A stretch of 64,000 nt of DNA from Bacteroidota bacterium (GCA_020161435.1 JAIUNV010000002.1:186001-250000); one strand, 5' to 3'. Positions 52,576 through 61,480 are shown, counted from the first letter of the stretch. Translations and numbers: made by a program. The notes: a model not told the origin generated them from the sequence alone.

Positions 52576-53709
52576 TTAGGATTGTTTGGCAAATTCAATC
52601 ACGGCGTCAGCAATGTATTTCTGCGTTTCAAATGTTAACTCAGAATGCATAGGCAGTGAAATAACCCGGTTTGTGAGCCAGTCTGTTACCGGCAGCTCGT
52701 AGCCAGAACCTCCAAATGCATCAAACATTTTTTGGCGGTGTGCCGGCACAGGATAGTAAATCATGGAAGGAATACCTTTTGCTGCGAGATAATCCACCAT
52801 CTTGTCGCGGTCTATGCCTTCAAGCTGCAATGTGTACTGATGAAATACGTGACGGGTATAGGCAGCACGGTAAGGAACCACAATGCTTTCCTGAGTAGAA
52901 AATAACTTGTCGTAAGTATCAGCAGCAGCAATACGTGCTGCGTTATACTCCTCCAAATGACGAAGCTTGATGTTGAGTACTGCGGCCTGCACGGTATCCA
53001 GCCGGCTGTTGCAACCTACCATATCGTGATAGTAGCGCACCTTTTGGCCATGGTTGGCAATCATGCGCAATTTTTCTGCCAGGGCATCGTCGTTGGTAAA
53101 CATAGCACCGCCGTCGCCGTAGCAACCGAGATTTTTACTAGGAAAAAAGCTGGTGCAACCAACAGTACCCATGGTACCAGCTTTTGCTTTGGTACCATCT
53201 GGAAAAATATAATCGGCCCCCATGGCTTGAGCCGTGTCTTCAATTACCGGCAAATTATGCTTGGCTGCTATCTCCAATATTTCTTTCATGGGAGCTGCAT
53301 GGCCGTATAAATGCACGGGTACAATGGCTTTCGTTTTCGGGGTAATCGCCGCTTCCAGTCTTTCGGGATCCATGCAAAAAGTACGTGGATCAACCTCTAC
53401 AAACACTGGTTTCAAACGGAGCAGCGCCACCACTTCAGTTGTTGCCACATACGTAAAAGAAGGCGTAATGACTTCGTCGCCGGGCTGCAGGTCTAGCGAC
53501 ATCAATGCAATTTGCAATGCATCGGTACCGTTGGCACAAGGTATTACGTGCTTCACACCTAAAAACTGCGCCAAGGCTGAGGCAAATTCGCCAACAGGTT
53601 TACCATTTATAAAAGCCGAAGATTCGAGTACATTAATGACTGCCCTGTCTACTTCATCCTTAATTTTCTTGTACTGCGTCTGCAAATCCACCATTTGGAT
53701 GGTACTCAT
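52576..53709 (-). CDS. DegT/DnrJ/EryC1/StrS-family sugar aminotransferase
   Basis: A 377-residue PLP-dependent enzyme. Motifs: HVIPCANGTDALQIAL, DEVITPSFTYVATTEVVALL, VIEDTAQAMGADY, and the PLP lysine in FFPSKNLGCYGDGGAMFT. Such enzymes aminate 3- or 4-keto nucleotide sugars for surface glycans. It is the first gene of the minus-strand sugar run (DegT, ugd, uxs, rfbD, epimerase). The exact sugar is not known; with UDP-GlcA made next door a 3-keto-UDP-GlcNAcA route is possible but unproven. Confidence 0.92.
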   Translation of the reverse strand: MSTIQMVDLQTQYKKIKDEVDRAVINVLESSAFINGKPVGEFASALAQFLGVKHVIPCANGTDALQIALMSLDLQPGDEVITPSFTYVATTEVVALLRLKPVFVEVDPRTFCMDPERLEAAITPKTKAIVPVHLYGHAAPMKEILEIAAKHNLPVIEDTAQAMGADYIFPDGTKAKAGTMGTVGCTSFFPSKNLGCYGDGGAMFTNDDALAEKLRMIANHGQKVRYYHDMVGCNSRLDTVQAAVLNIKLRHLEEYNAARIAAADTYDKLFSTQESIVVPYRAAYTRHVFHQYTLQLEGIDRDKMVDYLAAKGIPSMIYYPVPAHRQKMFDAFGGSGYELPVTDWLTNRVISLPMHSELTFETQKYIADAVIEFAKQS

Positions 53710-53825
53710 AGGGAGGGAAATTTTAGCGTTGCAAACCTACATGAAAAAGCTTGACAATAAATACCAACTGCATGGTATTCTGATACATATAAATAATGAA
53801 TGTACACTTGGCCGTACCGAAACCA

Positions 53826-53833
53826 TAGATTTG
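53826..53833 (+). promoter_or_regulatory. -7 box (TAGATTTG) upstream of waaA
   Basis: Exact TAnnTTTG. It lies 15 nt before the TTG start at 53849, so the leader would be very short. A CTTG at 53807-53810 is a possible -33 element with 15-nt spacing. Confidence 0.5.
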
Positions 53834-53848
53834 CAGTAAACCATCACT

Positions 53849-55135
53849 TTGCCTGCTATTTTTCTATACCGCGTTTTTCTTTGGTTGTACCGGGCTGTTG
53901 CTTTTTGCCTGATGCCCTTTAGCCCAAAAATTACCAAATGGGTTAAGGGCCGCCGTAACGATTGGAAACAATGGTCTACCCTTTTAACAGCGGCCAGGCA
54001 ACAACAAACCGGCCCGGTTATCTGGCTGCATGCATCTTCATTGGGAGAGTTTGAACAGGGAACTCCCTTGCTTAGCGCCATTCATCAACAATATCCAAAG
54101 GCATTGTTTGTGGTTACGTTTTTTTCCCCCTCGGGCTACGAGGTAAAAAAACATTACAGCGGGGCGCATTGCATTGGCTACCTCCCGTTCGACGGGCCTG
54201 TTGCAGCCAAACGTTTTGTAGCCATGGTTCAACCCGATTTGGTGTTGTGGGTAAAATATGACTATTGGTATTTCACCCTCAAAGCTATTCATGACCAAAA
54301 AGTTCCTTTGCTGCTGGTGAGTGCTATGTACAGAAGCAATCAGCCATTTTTCAAATGGTATGGTGGCATGCACCGAAAAATGTTGGGTTACTTCACTCAC
54401 TTCTTTGTGCAAACCACCGAAGCAGCTGCACTACTGAGCACTGTTGTATCTAAAGAAAAAATGACCACCAGCGGGGATACCCGTTTTGATGCCGTAGTAG
54501 CGGTATTGCAGCATTGGCATGGCAATCCAGTGATTGAACAATGGATTGCTGATACCCAATGGGTGATTGTGGCTGGCAGCACCTGGCCTTCGGATGAAGA
54601 AAAAATGGTGCACTACAGCAAAACCTATCCGCAGGTAAAGTGGATTATCGCCCCACACAATATTGACGAAACAGATATTGCAGACTGCAAAGTGCTTTTT
54701 CCCAATGCCATTTGCTATAGCCAACTCACGGAAAGCAAGGCTACTCCTGATAAAAACGTGTTGATTATTGACAACGTAGGCATGCTGAAATACCTGTACA
54801 AGTACGGCCAGATTTGCTACATCGGGGGTGGCTTTACCGGCGATGGTGTACACAATGTACTGGAAGCGGCCGTGTACAGTAAGCCTATTATTCACGGGCC
54901 CGAATATTCAAAATATGCAGAAGCAATAGCCCTGGAAGAAAACGGTGGCAGCCAGATTATTGAAACGGCGCTGGAGCTGGAAGCCTTGCTCCAAAAATGG
55001 ATAGCGGAACCCGAAACACTCAGCCGCATGGGCCATACCGCCGGGCAGTATGTGCAGCAATACAGTGGCGCTACGCAAAAAGTGATGAATTACATTCAGG
55101 CAAACCGCCTTTTAACCAACGATACAAACTGCTGA
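53849..55135 (+). CDS. waaA: 3-deoxy-D-manno-octulosonic acid (Kdo) transferase
   Basis: A 428-residue GT30 glycosyltransferase that adds Kdo to lipid A precursor at the inner membrane. It has an N-terminal anchor (FLYRVFLWLYRAVAFCLMPF), then WLHASSLGEFEQGTPLL, VVTFFSPSGYEV, GSTWPSDEEKMV and the donor-site YIGGGFTGDGVHNVLEAAVYSKPIIHGP. The start is a TTG: the frame has a stop at 53837-53839 and no ATG or GTG before it, and the next ATG would remove the anchor. Its last 40 nt overlap the convergent gene at 55096-56112. Confidence 0.92.
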   Translation: MPAIFLYRVFLWLYRAVAFCLMPFSPKITKWVKGRRNDWKQWSTLLTAARQQQTGPVIWLHASSLGEFEQGTPLLSAIHQQYPKALFVVTFFSPSGYEVKKHYSGAHCIGYLPFDGPVAAKRFVAMVQPDLVLWVKYDYWYFTLKAIHDQKVPLLLVSAMYRSNQPFFKWYGGMHRKMLGYFTHFFVQTTEAAALLSTVVSKEKMTTSGDTRFDAVVAVLQHWHGNPVIEQWIADTQWVIVAGSTWPSDEEKMVHYSKTYPQVKWIIAPHNIDETDIADCKVLFPNAICYSQLTESKATPDKNVLIIDNVGMLKYLYKYGQICYIGGGFTGDGVHNVLEAAVYSKPIIHGPEYSKYAEAIALEENGGSQIIETALELEALLQKWIAEPETLSRMGHTAGQYVQQYSGATQKVMNYIQANRLLTNDTNC

Positions 55136-56112
55136 ACCAACTCGTCTTCTTCATTCCAACCAAGTTTGATGACCAGTTCACGTTGCATCCAGTATTGAGC
55201 TTCAGGTAGTATTTCAAAACCATTCAGTGTTTTTACGCTGCGTTCAAACATCTGCTCATCACCTCTGAAAAGTGACTGGATGAACTGGTATTTTTCTAAG
55301 ATAGAAATGGCTTTGCGGATGTCGGCAATTTTGCCGGGCACAATTTTTTCGGCCAGCACAGGCTCGGGCTGGGCAAATAATTCGTTGAGCACCTTGGTTC
55401 TGTGAGCCAGTTTTTCATTCAATTCCTTTGGCTCCTTTCTTTCATCTTCTTCGGCTACTTCTTTTGGGGTAGGCATTTGCTCAAACGATTCAGGCAATGG
55501 TTGAAGCTTTGCCATTTCTATGGCTGCTGCCTCTTCAATCATTTCATCTGTCAATGGTAGCTCCAGCACCTCATCAGCAGCAGCAGCAGTAACGGGTGGT
55601 ACATACGCAGCATGCAGTTCATCCATGTGTTGCAGGGCCGCTTTTACCATAGGATCGGCTATGCTGGCGTACGTTGGTTCAGGAGTTACGGTAAAAGGCT
55701 CTTCCGGCTCTTCAGCCACTGGCTGCGGTGCAAATTCAACCGGAGGCAACACCTCTATATCAGATTCACTCACTATTTCCTCTACCTGTACAGGCGCTGG
55801 CTCGAATGCTTCCGCCGTTATAGCTGGCATTTCCTCCACAACTGAATGCGTTTCTGTTTCTTCTACCGCCACCACTGCGGGTGGCTTGGGCACATACAAC
55901 ACTGAAGGCTTAGGAAGTACCTGCGAATTTTTTACTGCAACAGCGGTCACCACATCAGCTTCACCATTCATCGCTATTTTTTCATGCACTATAGATTGAA
56001 CGGCTTGCAGCTTTGTGCTTAATTCTTGCACCATGGCAAGCAAGGTGCTATTATCTTCGCCACGGGCACTGGCTGCCGCTAATTGTTGTATGAGTGTATG
56101 GATTGATTGCAT
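55096..56112 (-). CDS. Conserved protein with long acidic, proline-rich disordered region
   Basis: A 338-residue protein of unknown function. Residues about 1-45 are helical (SIHTLIQQLAAASARGED). Residues about 60-245 are low-complexity, rich in Glu, Pro, Val and Ala, with short alanine runs encoded by GCA/GCT repeats. A conserved-looking C-terminal helical domain (about 250-338, ADIRKAISILEKYQFIQSLFRGDEQMFERSV) ends in LVKRRFA. The C-terminus recalls a Chitinophagaceae family found in many genomes without a name. It is convergent with waaA (40-nt overlap) and divergent from tdk (65-nt gap). Confidence 0.75.
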   Translation of the reverse strand: MQSIHTLIQQLAAASARGEDNSTLLAMVQELSTKLQAVQSIVHEKIAMNGEADVVTAVAVKNSQVLPKPSVLYVPKPPAVVAVEETETHSVVEEMPAITAEAFEPAPVQVEEIVSESDIEVLPPVEFAPQPVAEEPEEPFTVTPEPTYASIADPMVKAALQHMDELHAAYVPPVTAAAADEVLELPLTDEMIEEAAAIEMAKLQPLPESFEQMPTPKEVAEEDERKEPKELNEKLAHRTKVLNELFAQPEPVLAEKIVPGKIADIRKAISILEKYQFIQSLFRGDEQMFERSVKTLNGFEILPEAQYWMQRELVIKLGWNEEDELVQQFVSLVKRRFA

Positions 56113-56177
56113 AGAATATACAGTTGATTAAAGTTACACGGAACAACAATCCTTAAACGACGCTCATTTATTCACAG

Positions 56178-56756
56178 ATGTTTATTGAACCAAATTTAAC
56201 AGGAGAAAGAAGGGGTTGGATTGAAGTAATATGCGGAAGCATGTTCAGCGGAAAAACCGAAGAACTGATTCGCAGACTCAAACGTGCCCGCATTGCTAAT
56301 TTGAAAGTGGAAATTTTCAAACCCGGCATTGATGTTCGCTACGATGAAGTAAATATTGTGAGCCATGATGCCAACGCTATACAATCAACACCCATCGACA
56401 ACTCGCAGAAAATATTGCTGCTGGCACAAGATGTAGATGTAGTAGGCATTGATGAAGCACAGTTTTTTGATGAAGAAATAACTCATGTATGTCAGGCATT
56501 GGCCAACCGTGGTTGCAGGGTTATAGTGGCTGGTTTGGACATGGACTTTTTAGGCAAACCTTTTGGCCAAATGCCCAACTTGCTGGCCGTGGCCGATTAC
56601 ATTACCAAGCTACACGCCATTTGTGTAGAGTGTGGCAGCATGGCTACTTTCAGCTACAGAACCGGTGCCGGAGAGCAGCAGGTACTATTGGGCGAAAAAG
56701 ACGTGTACCAGCCACTGTGCCGCAAACATTACTACGATAAAACCGGGGATCAGTAA
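56178..56756 (+). CDS. tdk: Thymidine kinase
   Basis: A 192-residue type II thymidine kinase for nucleoside salvage. Motifs: P-loop [15 protein letters not shown], a [14 protein letters not shown]alker B, the lid with [14 protein letters not shown], and zinc-binding cysteines in [16 protein letters not shown] and PLCRKHY. The length is normal. The ccmB gene follows in the same frame after the stop, 30 nt away. Confidence 0.95.
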   Translation: MFIEPNLTGERRGWIEVICGSMFSGKTEELIRRLKRARIANLKVEIFKPGIDVRYDEVNIVSHDANAIQSTPIDNSQKILLLAQDVDVVGIDEAQFFDEEITHVCQALANRGCRVIVAGLDMDFLGKPFGQMPNLLAVADYITKLHAICVECGSMATFSYRTGAGEQQVLLGEKDVYQPLCRKHYYDKTGDQ

Positions 56757-56786
56757 CGGTTTTTCTTTTACCAAAAAGCAGCCGAT

Positions 56787-57446
56787 TTGAAAACTACTTC
56801 CATCATTGCACTGATAAAAAAAGATGTACAGCTGGAGCTACGACAGCAGCAAAACCTATATGGCATTTTGGTGTATGCGCTAAGTACCATTTTCATTTTG
56901 TACCTGGCAGCCGGCAAACCCGATGCTGTGCAATGGAATGCTTTGTTTTGGGTGACACAACTTTTTATTGTTGTAAATGCTGTGATAAAATCTTTTGTAG
57001 GCGAACCCAAGGGCCGCAGCTTATACTACCACAGCATTGTGCATCCGTTGGAATACCTGTTTTCTAAAATGGTGCTCAACGGCATTTATATGTTTATTCT
57101 TGGCATTGTATCGGTGCTCTGTTTTACTGTATTGCTTGGCAATCCTGTACAAAATATGCTGGCTTTTTTTGGCATCGTTATGTTGGGTGGCATTGGGCTT
57201 TCATTAGTGTTTACCATGCTGAGTGCCATTGCTTCCAAAGCCAGACAGCAAGCCAGTTTGGTGGCCATTTTAGGTTTTCCGGTGATAGTGCCGCAAGTGG
57301 TGTTATTGGTGCGCTTAAGCAAGCTGGCCTATGGCGAAGTTTTTAAAGAAGGTGTACCCTTACAAATAACCGGCCTTTTGATTGGCTTAAATGTTTTGGT
57401 GGTAATAATGGCCTCCGTGTTATTTCCGTATTTGTGGAAGGATTAA
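56787..57446 (+). CDS. ccmB: Heme exporter protein CcmB
   Basis: A 219-residue inner-membrane protein with about six helices and the CcmB pattern: IIALIKKDVQLELRQQQNLYG at the N-terminus, a KSFVGEPKGRSLYYHSIVHPLEYLFSK loop, and GFPVIVPQVVLLVRLS near the end. It is the membrane part of the CcmAB transporter for cytochrome c maturation. ccmA and ccmC are not adjacent. The start is a TTG at 56787; the frame upstream has a stop (that of tdk) and no ATG or GTG after it. Confidence 0.88.
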   Translation: MKTTSIIALIKKDVQLELRQQQNLYGILVYALSTIFILYLAAGKPDAVQWNALFWVTQLFIVVNAVIKSFVGEPKGRSLYYHSIVHPLEYLFSKMVLNGIYMFILGIVSVLCFTVLLGNPVQNMLAFFGIVMLGGIGLSLVFTMLSAIASKARQQASLVAILGFPVIVPQVVLLVRLSKLAYGEVFKEGVPLQITGLLIGLNVLVVIMASVLFPYLWKD

Positions 57447-57487
57447 ATTCATGCACTCTTCCATTTACTCAACTTAAATTACTGGAT

Positions 57488-58681
57488 ATGGTGCCTGCTA
57501 TCCGCAACGCTTTTAATAGTGCTTTTACACCCGAAAAATATGCAGCCTTTTTGCAAGACCTGCATGCGGTACACCCCGGTGATATTGAATTTCGGGTGGC
57601 AGAAACACCAGTATTTGTACCAAAGTCATTTACCCAACAAGTACTGCAAGCCTGCGAGGATATTGTGGATGTGATTGTACGGGATGATTTTAAAGCATTG
57701 ACAGAATCGGCCATTCCTGAAGCCTATAAAATGGCTGGCGAAAATGCCCATTCCGATTTTATTGCCTTCGATTTTGGTATTTGTAAAAACGAAACCGGCG
57801 AATACATTCCGCAGCTTATTGAAATGCAGGGCTTCCCTACCCTTTTTGGTTATCAGGTATTTCACGATGCCATTACCAAAAAGCATTTTCCCATACCCGA
57901 AGGTTTCGACAGCTACCTCAACGGGTACCACCGCGACAGCTATGTGGCCTTGCTGAAAGAAGTGATTATTGGCCAGCATAAACCCGAAGAAGTGATACTG
58001 CTGGAGATTTATCCGGAACAACAAAAAACAAGAATAGATTTCAGCTGCACGAAAGACCTGATTGGTATCGAAACCGTTTGCCTCACCAAACTTCGCAATG
58101 ATGGCCGTCGTTTATATTATCTAAAAGCAGATGGTAGCAAACAATACATCAGCCGCATGTACAACCGGGTGATTTTTGACGATTTGGAAAAACAACAACT
58201 GCCGGCAGACAGCATCAATATCCTTTCCGATTGGGATGTTGAATGGTGTCCGCATCCGCATTGGTTTTACCGCATCAGCAAGTACACATTGCCATTTATC
58301 AATAGTCCTTTTGTACCCGAAACAAGATTCTTGCATCAGGTAGATCCTTTGCCGGAAAACCTGCAGGATTATGTGCTGAAACCACTGTTTTCATTTGCCG
58401 GACAAGGCGTAATTATAGATGTAACCAAGGCAGATATTGATGCTGTAAAAGATCCGGAAAACTGGATACTGCAAAAGAAAGTACAGTACGCCGATGCTAT
58501 TGAAACGCCGGACATTCCTGCCAAAGCCGAAATCCGCATTTTCTACTTTTGGCCAAAAGGCGCTGCACGTCCTTTTGCTGCGCAAAACCTGGCCCGCCTG
58601 AGCAAAGGCAAAATGATTGGCGTACGCTACAATGCCGATAAAGAATGGGTCGGCGGTTCGCTGGTGTATTTTGAGCAGTAA
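57488..58681 (+). CDS. ATP-grasp-like protein of unknown function
   Basis: A 397-residue soluble protein. The C-terminal half resembles an ATP-grasp fold: YVLKPLFSFAGQGVIIDV (Lys and glycine-rich loop), WILQKKVQY, AEIRIFYFW with Glu-x-Arg, and a final NLARLSKGKMIGVRYN. The N-terminal half (about 1-200) has AFDFGICKNETGEYIPQLIEMQGFPTLFGYQ, recalling circularly permuted or glutathionylspermidine-synthase-like members. No named family is certain. The open frame begins at 57434 inside ccmB; the ATG at 57488 leaves a 41-nt gap and is preferred. A terminator follows. Confidence 0.7.
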   Translation: MVPAIRNAFNSAFTPEKYAAFLQDLHAVHPGDIEFRVAETPVFVPKSFTQQVLQACEDIVDVIVRDDFKALTESAIPEAYKMAGENAHSDFIAFDFGICKNETGEYIPQLIEMQGFPTLFGYQVFHDAITKKHFPIPEGFDSYLNGYHRDSYVALLKEVIIGQHKPEEVILLEIYPEQQKTRIDFSCTKDLIGIETVCLTKLRNDGRRLYYLKADGSKQYISRMYNRVIFDDLEKQQLPADSINILSDWDVEWCPHPHWFYRISKYTLPFINSPFVPETRFLHQVDPLPENLQDYVLKPLFSFAGQGVIIDVTKADIDAVKDPENWILQKKVQYADAIETPDIPAKAEIRIFYFWPKGAARPFAAQNLARLSKGKMIGVRYNADKEWVGGSLVYFEQ

Positions 58682-58699
58682 CTTTTTATGTAAAAATGA

Positions 58700-58733
58700 A
58701 ACGGGGCAGTGATCATCCCCCCCCGTTTTTTTA
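58700..58733 (+). terminator. Terminator after the ATP-grasp-like gene
   Basis: Stem AACGGGG / CCCCGTT around a 14-nt interior, followed by a T-run. The stop codon of the convergent Gate-domain gene (58731-58733) lies at its end. Confidence 0.75.
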
Positions 58734-59993
58734 TTTACCAAAGAAGAAATACGCAATGATGACGGCTGCAATAACACCAATAAAATCGGCCAGCATGCCA
58801 GCCCATATTGCATAGCGTACCTTTTTTATACCTACGCTGCCAAAGTACAAGGCAAGAATGTAAAAAGTAGTATCGGCACTGCCTTGAAAAGTGCTGGCCA
58901 TTTTGCCCACAAAGCTGTCGGGGCCGTGGGTTTTAAACACATCGAGCATGAGGCCACGGGCACCGCTGCCGCTGAAAGGTTTCATAATTGCTACAGGCAA
59001 CGCAGGCACAAATTCATTGCCAAAACCAAGTACTGCAAATCCGTACGCCAAACCATCGATGATGAAATCCAACGCCCCGCTTTCACGAAACACTCGTATG
59101 CCCACCAGCATTCCTACCAGATAAGGAATAATTTTCACAATCACATCCCAACCGCCTTTGGCGCCTTCAATAAATGCATCAAACACATTCACTTTTTTCC
59201 AAACACCACCAATGATGAAGGAGGCAACAATTAAATACAAAATGAGGTTGCCAAAAACCTTGCTGAAGGTTTCACGGGTAAGAAAAACCGGTTCGGAAAA
59301 GTTAGCCTGAGAAGGAAGAATGCTGATGAAAAGCATGAAACCTACCACAGCTGCCAGCATGCCGAATAACCACAGGGCCAACACCCGGTCGAATTTTAAG
59401 CGTTGCCAAAAAGCGGTGACTACAATGCTGGCCAAGGTGGTAACAACAGTACCTAAAACGCAAGGAATAAATACACTGGTTGGATCGGTGGAACCAGCAC
59501 TGGCACGGTAGGCAAAAATGCTGAGCGGCAATAACGTCAGCCCACTGGTATGCAGCACCAGAAACATGATTTGCGCATTGGTCGCCGTGTCTTTATTGGG
59601 GTTCAGCGTTTGCAGGCTATCCATGGCTTTGAGGCCAAAGGGCGTGGCAGCATTGTCGAGGCCGAGCATATTGGCGCTGAAGTTCATCACCATTTGGCCC
59701 ATGGCAGGGTGCTTTTCTGGTACTTCAGGAAACAATCTTTTTAAAAACGGATTGAGGATACGAGCCAGAAAATTAATAGCTCCGGCTTTTTCGCCAATGT
59801 TCATAAGGCCTAGGAAAAAAACCATTACGCCTGTGAGTGGCAACGCTACATCCATTACAGCACCTTTGCCCGATTCAAACATGCCATCTACCAGCCGTTT
59901 GAAAATTTCGTAGTCCTGTAAAACAATGAGCTTAAATAGCGCCACAACAAGACCAACTAAAAAAAATGCAATCCAAACGTAATTAAGTGCCAT
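58731..59993 (-). CDS. Two-Gate-domain membrane protein (SpmA/SpmB-like, nucleoside-recognition type)
   Basis: A 420-residue membrane protein with two Gate (nucleoside-recognition) domains. The first half (GMFESGKGAVMDVALPLTGVMVFFLGLMNIGEKAG, NMLGLDNAATPFGLKAM) is like SpmA and the second (AFIEGAKGGWDVIVKIIPYLVGMLVGIRVFRESGALD, FVPALPVAIMKPFSGSGARGLMLDV) like SpmB. Fused forms are usual outside spore formers. It is presumed to be a transporter or channel; the substrate is unknown. Confidence 0.88.
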   Translation of the reverse strand: MALNYVWIAFFLVGLVVALFKLIVLQDYEIFKRLVDGMFESGKGAVMDVALPLTGVMVFFLGLMNIGEKAGAINFLARILNPFLKRLFPEVPEKHPAMGQMVMNFSANMLGLDNAATPFGLKAMDSLQTLNPNKDTATNAQIMFLVLHTSGLTLLPLSIFAYRASAGSTDPTSVFIPCVLGTVVTTLASIVVTAFWQRLKFDRVLALWLFGMLAAVVGFMLFISILPSQANFSEPVFLTRETFSKVFGNLILYLIVASFIIGGVWKKVNVFDAFIEGAKGGWDVIVKIIPYLVGMLVGIRVFRESGALDFIIDGLAYGFAVLGFGNEFVPALPVAIMKPFSGSGARGLMLDVFKTHGPDSFVGKMASTFQGSADTTFYILALYFGSVGIKKVRYAIWAGMLADFIGVIAAVIIAYFFFGK

Positions 59994-60320
59994 GGTTACC
60001 TAATAAGGTGGCCAATATCCTTAATCCCGCTGACATTGCATCAAGATGTGGGCAATCTTTTACAGACCGGATGTTTACAATAAATGATGAATGCGACGCA
60101 CCATCAGCGAAAATAAATAGTTGAGCATTGCGTGTGTTTTATAATTGGTTGACAAAATTGGTTCCAAAATCGCTGCACGTTTCGTTAAATACGTGAGCTG
60201 ACGATGTTCAGGATGAGCCTTGCTTTTTTGCTGATAAACGTTCCCAAACAACCTCCATAAAGACACTTTAACAGCCAAATAGTTTATTGCCCCTACTTTT
60301 GCAGCCTCAAAAAAAATACT
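59994..60320. other. Divergent intergenic region before ychF
   Basis: About 327 nt without a convincing gene; a 67-codon minus-strand frame (60075-60278) has a TTG start and no recognisable feature. The right end holds the ychF promoter. I saw no RNA gene or long repeat here. Confidence 0.6.
60294..60301 (+). promoter_or_regulatory. -7 box (TACTTTTG) of ychF
   Basis: Exact TAnnTTTG preceded by CCCC, 19 nt before the ATG. No clear TTTG -33 element at 18 nt; TTTA at 60267-60270 is the nearest. Confidence 0.65.
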
Positions 60321-61421
60321 ATGGCATTGCAGGCAGGCATCGTAGGGTTGCCAAACGTGGGTAAATCAACCTTGTTCAACGCAGTAAGTAATAGTGCCAA
60401 GGCGCAGGCCAGCAACTATCGCTTTTGTACCATCGACCCCAACGTAGGTTTGGTAGATGTACCCGATCCGCGGCTGGATAAACTCCGTGATTTGGTAATA
60501 CCTGAACGTGTGGTGCCTACCCAAATTGAAATTGTAGACATTGCCGGACTGGTGCGTGGCGCCAGCAAGGGCGAAGGTTTGGGCAATAAGTTTTTGGCCA
60601 ACATCCGCGAAGTGGACGCCATCATTCATGTGGTTCGCTGCTTTGAAGATGAGAATGTGTTGCGGGAAGAAGGTGCCATCAACCCTGTTAGCGATAAAGA
60701 AATTATTGACACCGAGCTCCAGTTGAAAGACCTCGACAGCGTGGAGAAGAAAATTGCCCGTATTGAAAAACAGGCCAAAAACGGCGATGCCAAAATGAAG
60801 GCTGAGCTTGAGGTATTGCAGCGCTGCAAATCCCATTTGGAACAAGGCAATAGCATTCGTTCGCTGGATTTGGCCAATGAAGAATTGTCGGCCATTGCCG
60901 ATTTGTTTTTGCTGTCTGCCAAGCCTGTATTGTATGTGGCCAACGTAGATGAAGCATCAATGCAAACAGGCAACAAATACAGCGAAGCATTGCAAACTAT
61001 GGCAGCGGCTGAGGGTGCCGGCATCATCATCATGAACAACTCTATTGAAGCGCAGATTACCGAAATGGAAGACCCTGCTGACAAAGAATTGTTCATGTCG
61101 GAATACCATATGGATGAGCCTGCATTACACCGCTTGATTCGTTCTGTTTATGCATTGCTGAAACTGCAAACCTATTTTACCGCAGGTGTAAAAGAAGTAC
61201 GTGCATGGACCATTCAAGAAGGCTGGAAAGCGCCGCAAGCCGCCAGTGTTATCCATACCGATTTTGAGAAAGGATTCATTAAAGCGGAAGTAATTGCCTA
61301 CAACGATTTTGTGCAATATGGCTCTGAAGCCGCCTGCCGGGATAATGGCAAATTGCGCATTGAAGGAAAAGAATACATTGTAAAAGACGGCGATATCATG
61401 CACTTCCGTTTCAACGTGTAA
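60321..61421 (+). CDS. ychF: Redox-regulated ATPase YchF (Obg-family)
   Basis: A 366-residue ribosome-associated P-loop ATPase. G1 is GLPNVGKSTLFNAVS, G3 is DIAGLVRGASKGEGLGNKFL, a coiled helical insert follows (about 130-200), and the C-terminal TGS domain ends VKDGDIMHFRFNV. The length is standard. The family prefers ATP over GTP and is involved in stress responses. It has its own promoter and a terminator shared with the convergent phosphatase gene. Confidence 0.96.
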   Translation: MALQAGIVGLPNVGKSTLFNAVSNSAKAQASNYRFCTIDPNVGLVDVPDPRLDKLRDLVIPERVVPTQIEIVDIAGLVRGASKGEGLGNKFLANIREVDAIIHVVRCFEDENVLREEGAINPVSDKEIIDTELQLKDLDSVEKKIARIEKQAKNGDAKMKAELEVLQRCKSHLEQGNSIRSLDLANEELSAIADLFLLSAKPVLYVANVDEASMQTGNKYSEALQTMAAAEGAGIIIMNNSIEAQITEMEDPADKELFMSEYHMDEPALHRLIRSVYALLKLQTYFTAGVKEVRAWTIQEGWKAPQAASVIHTDFEKGFIKAEVIAYNDFVQYGSEAACRDNGKLRIEGKEYIVKDGDIMHFRFNV

Positions 61422-61448
61422 TGCAGAAGTGGAGTGTTTTATAAAAAG

Positions 61449-61480
61449 AAAAACCGCAGCCTTACAGACTGCGGTTTTTT
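61449..61480. terminator. Bidirectional terminator between ychF and the PHP-type phosphatase gene
   Basis: The stem AAAAACCGCAG / CTGCGGTTTTT with a short loop has an A-run on one side and T6 on the other. The stop of the minus-strand gene (61462-61464) lies in its loop, so one hairpin serves both genes. Confidence 0.9.

Noticed and set aside
55565..55600. GCA/CAG trinucleotide run as a phase-variable repeat
   Set aside because: It is short, lies in frame within a low-complexity alanine stretch, and a change of units would not shift the frame.
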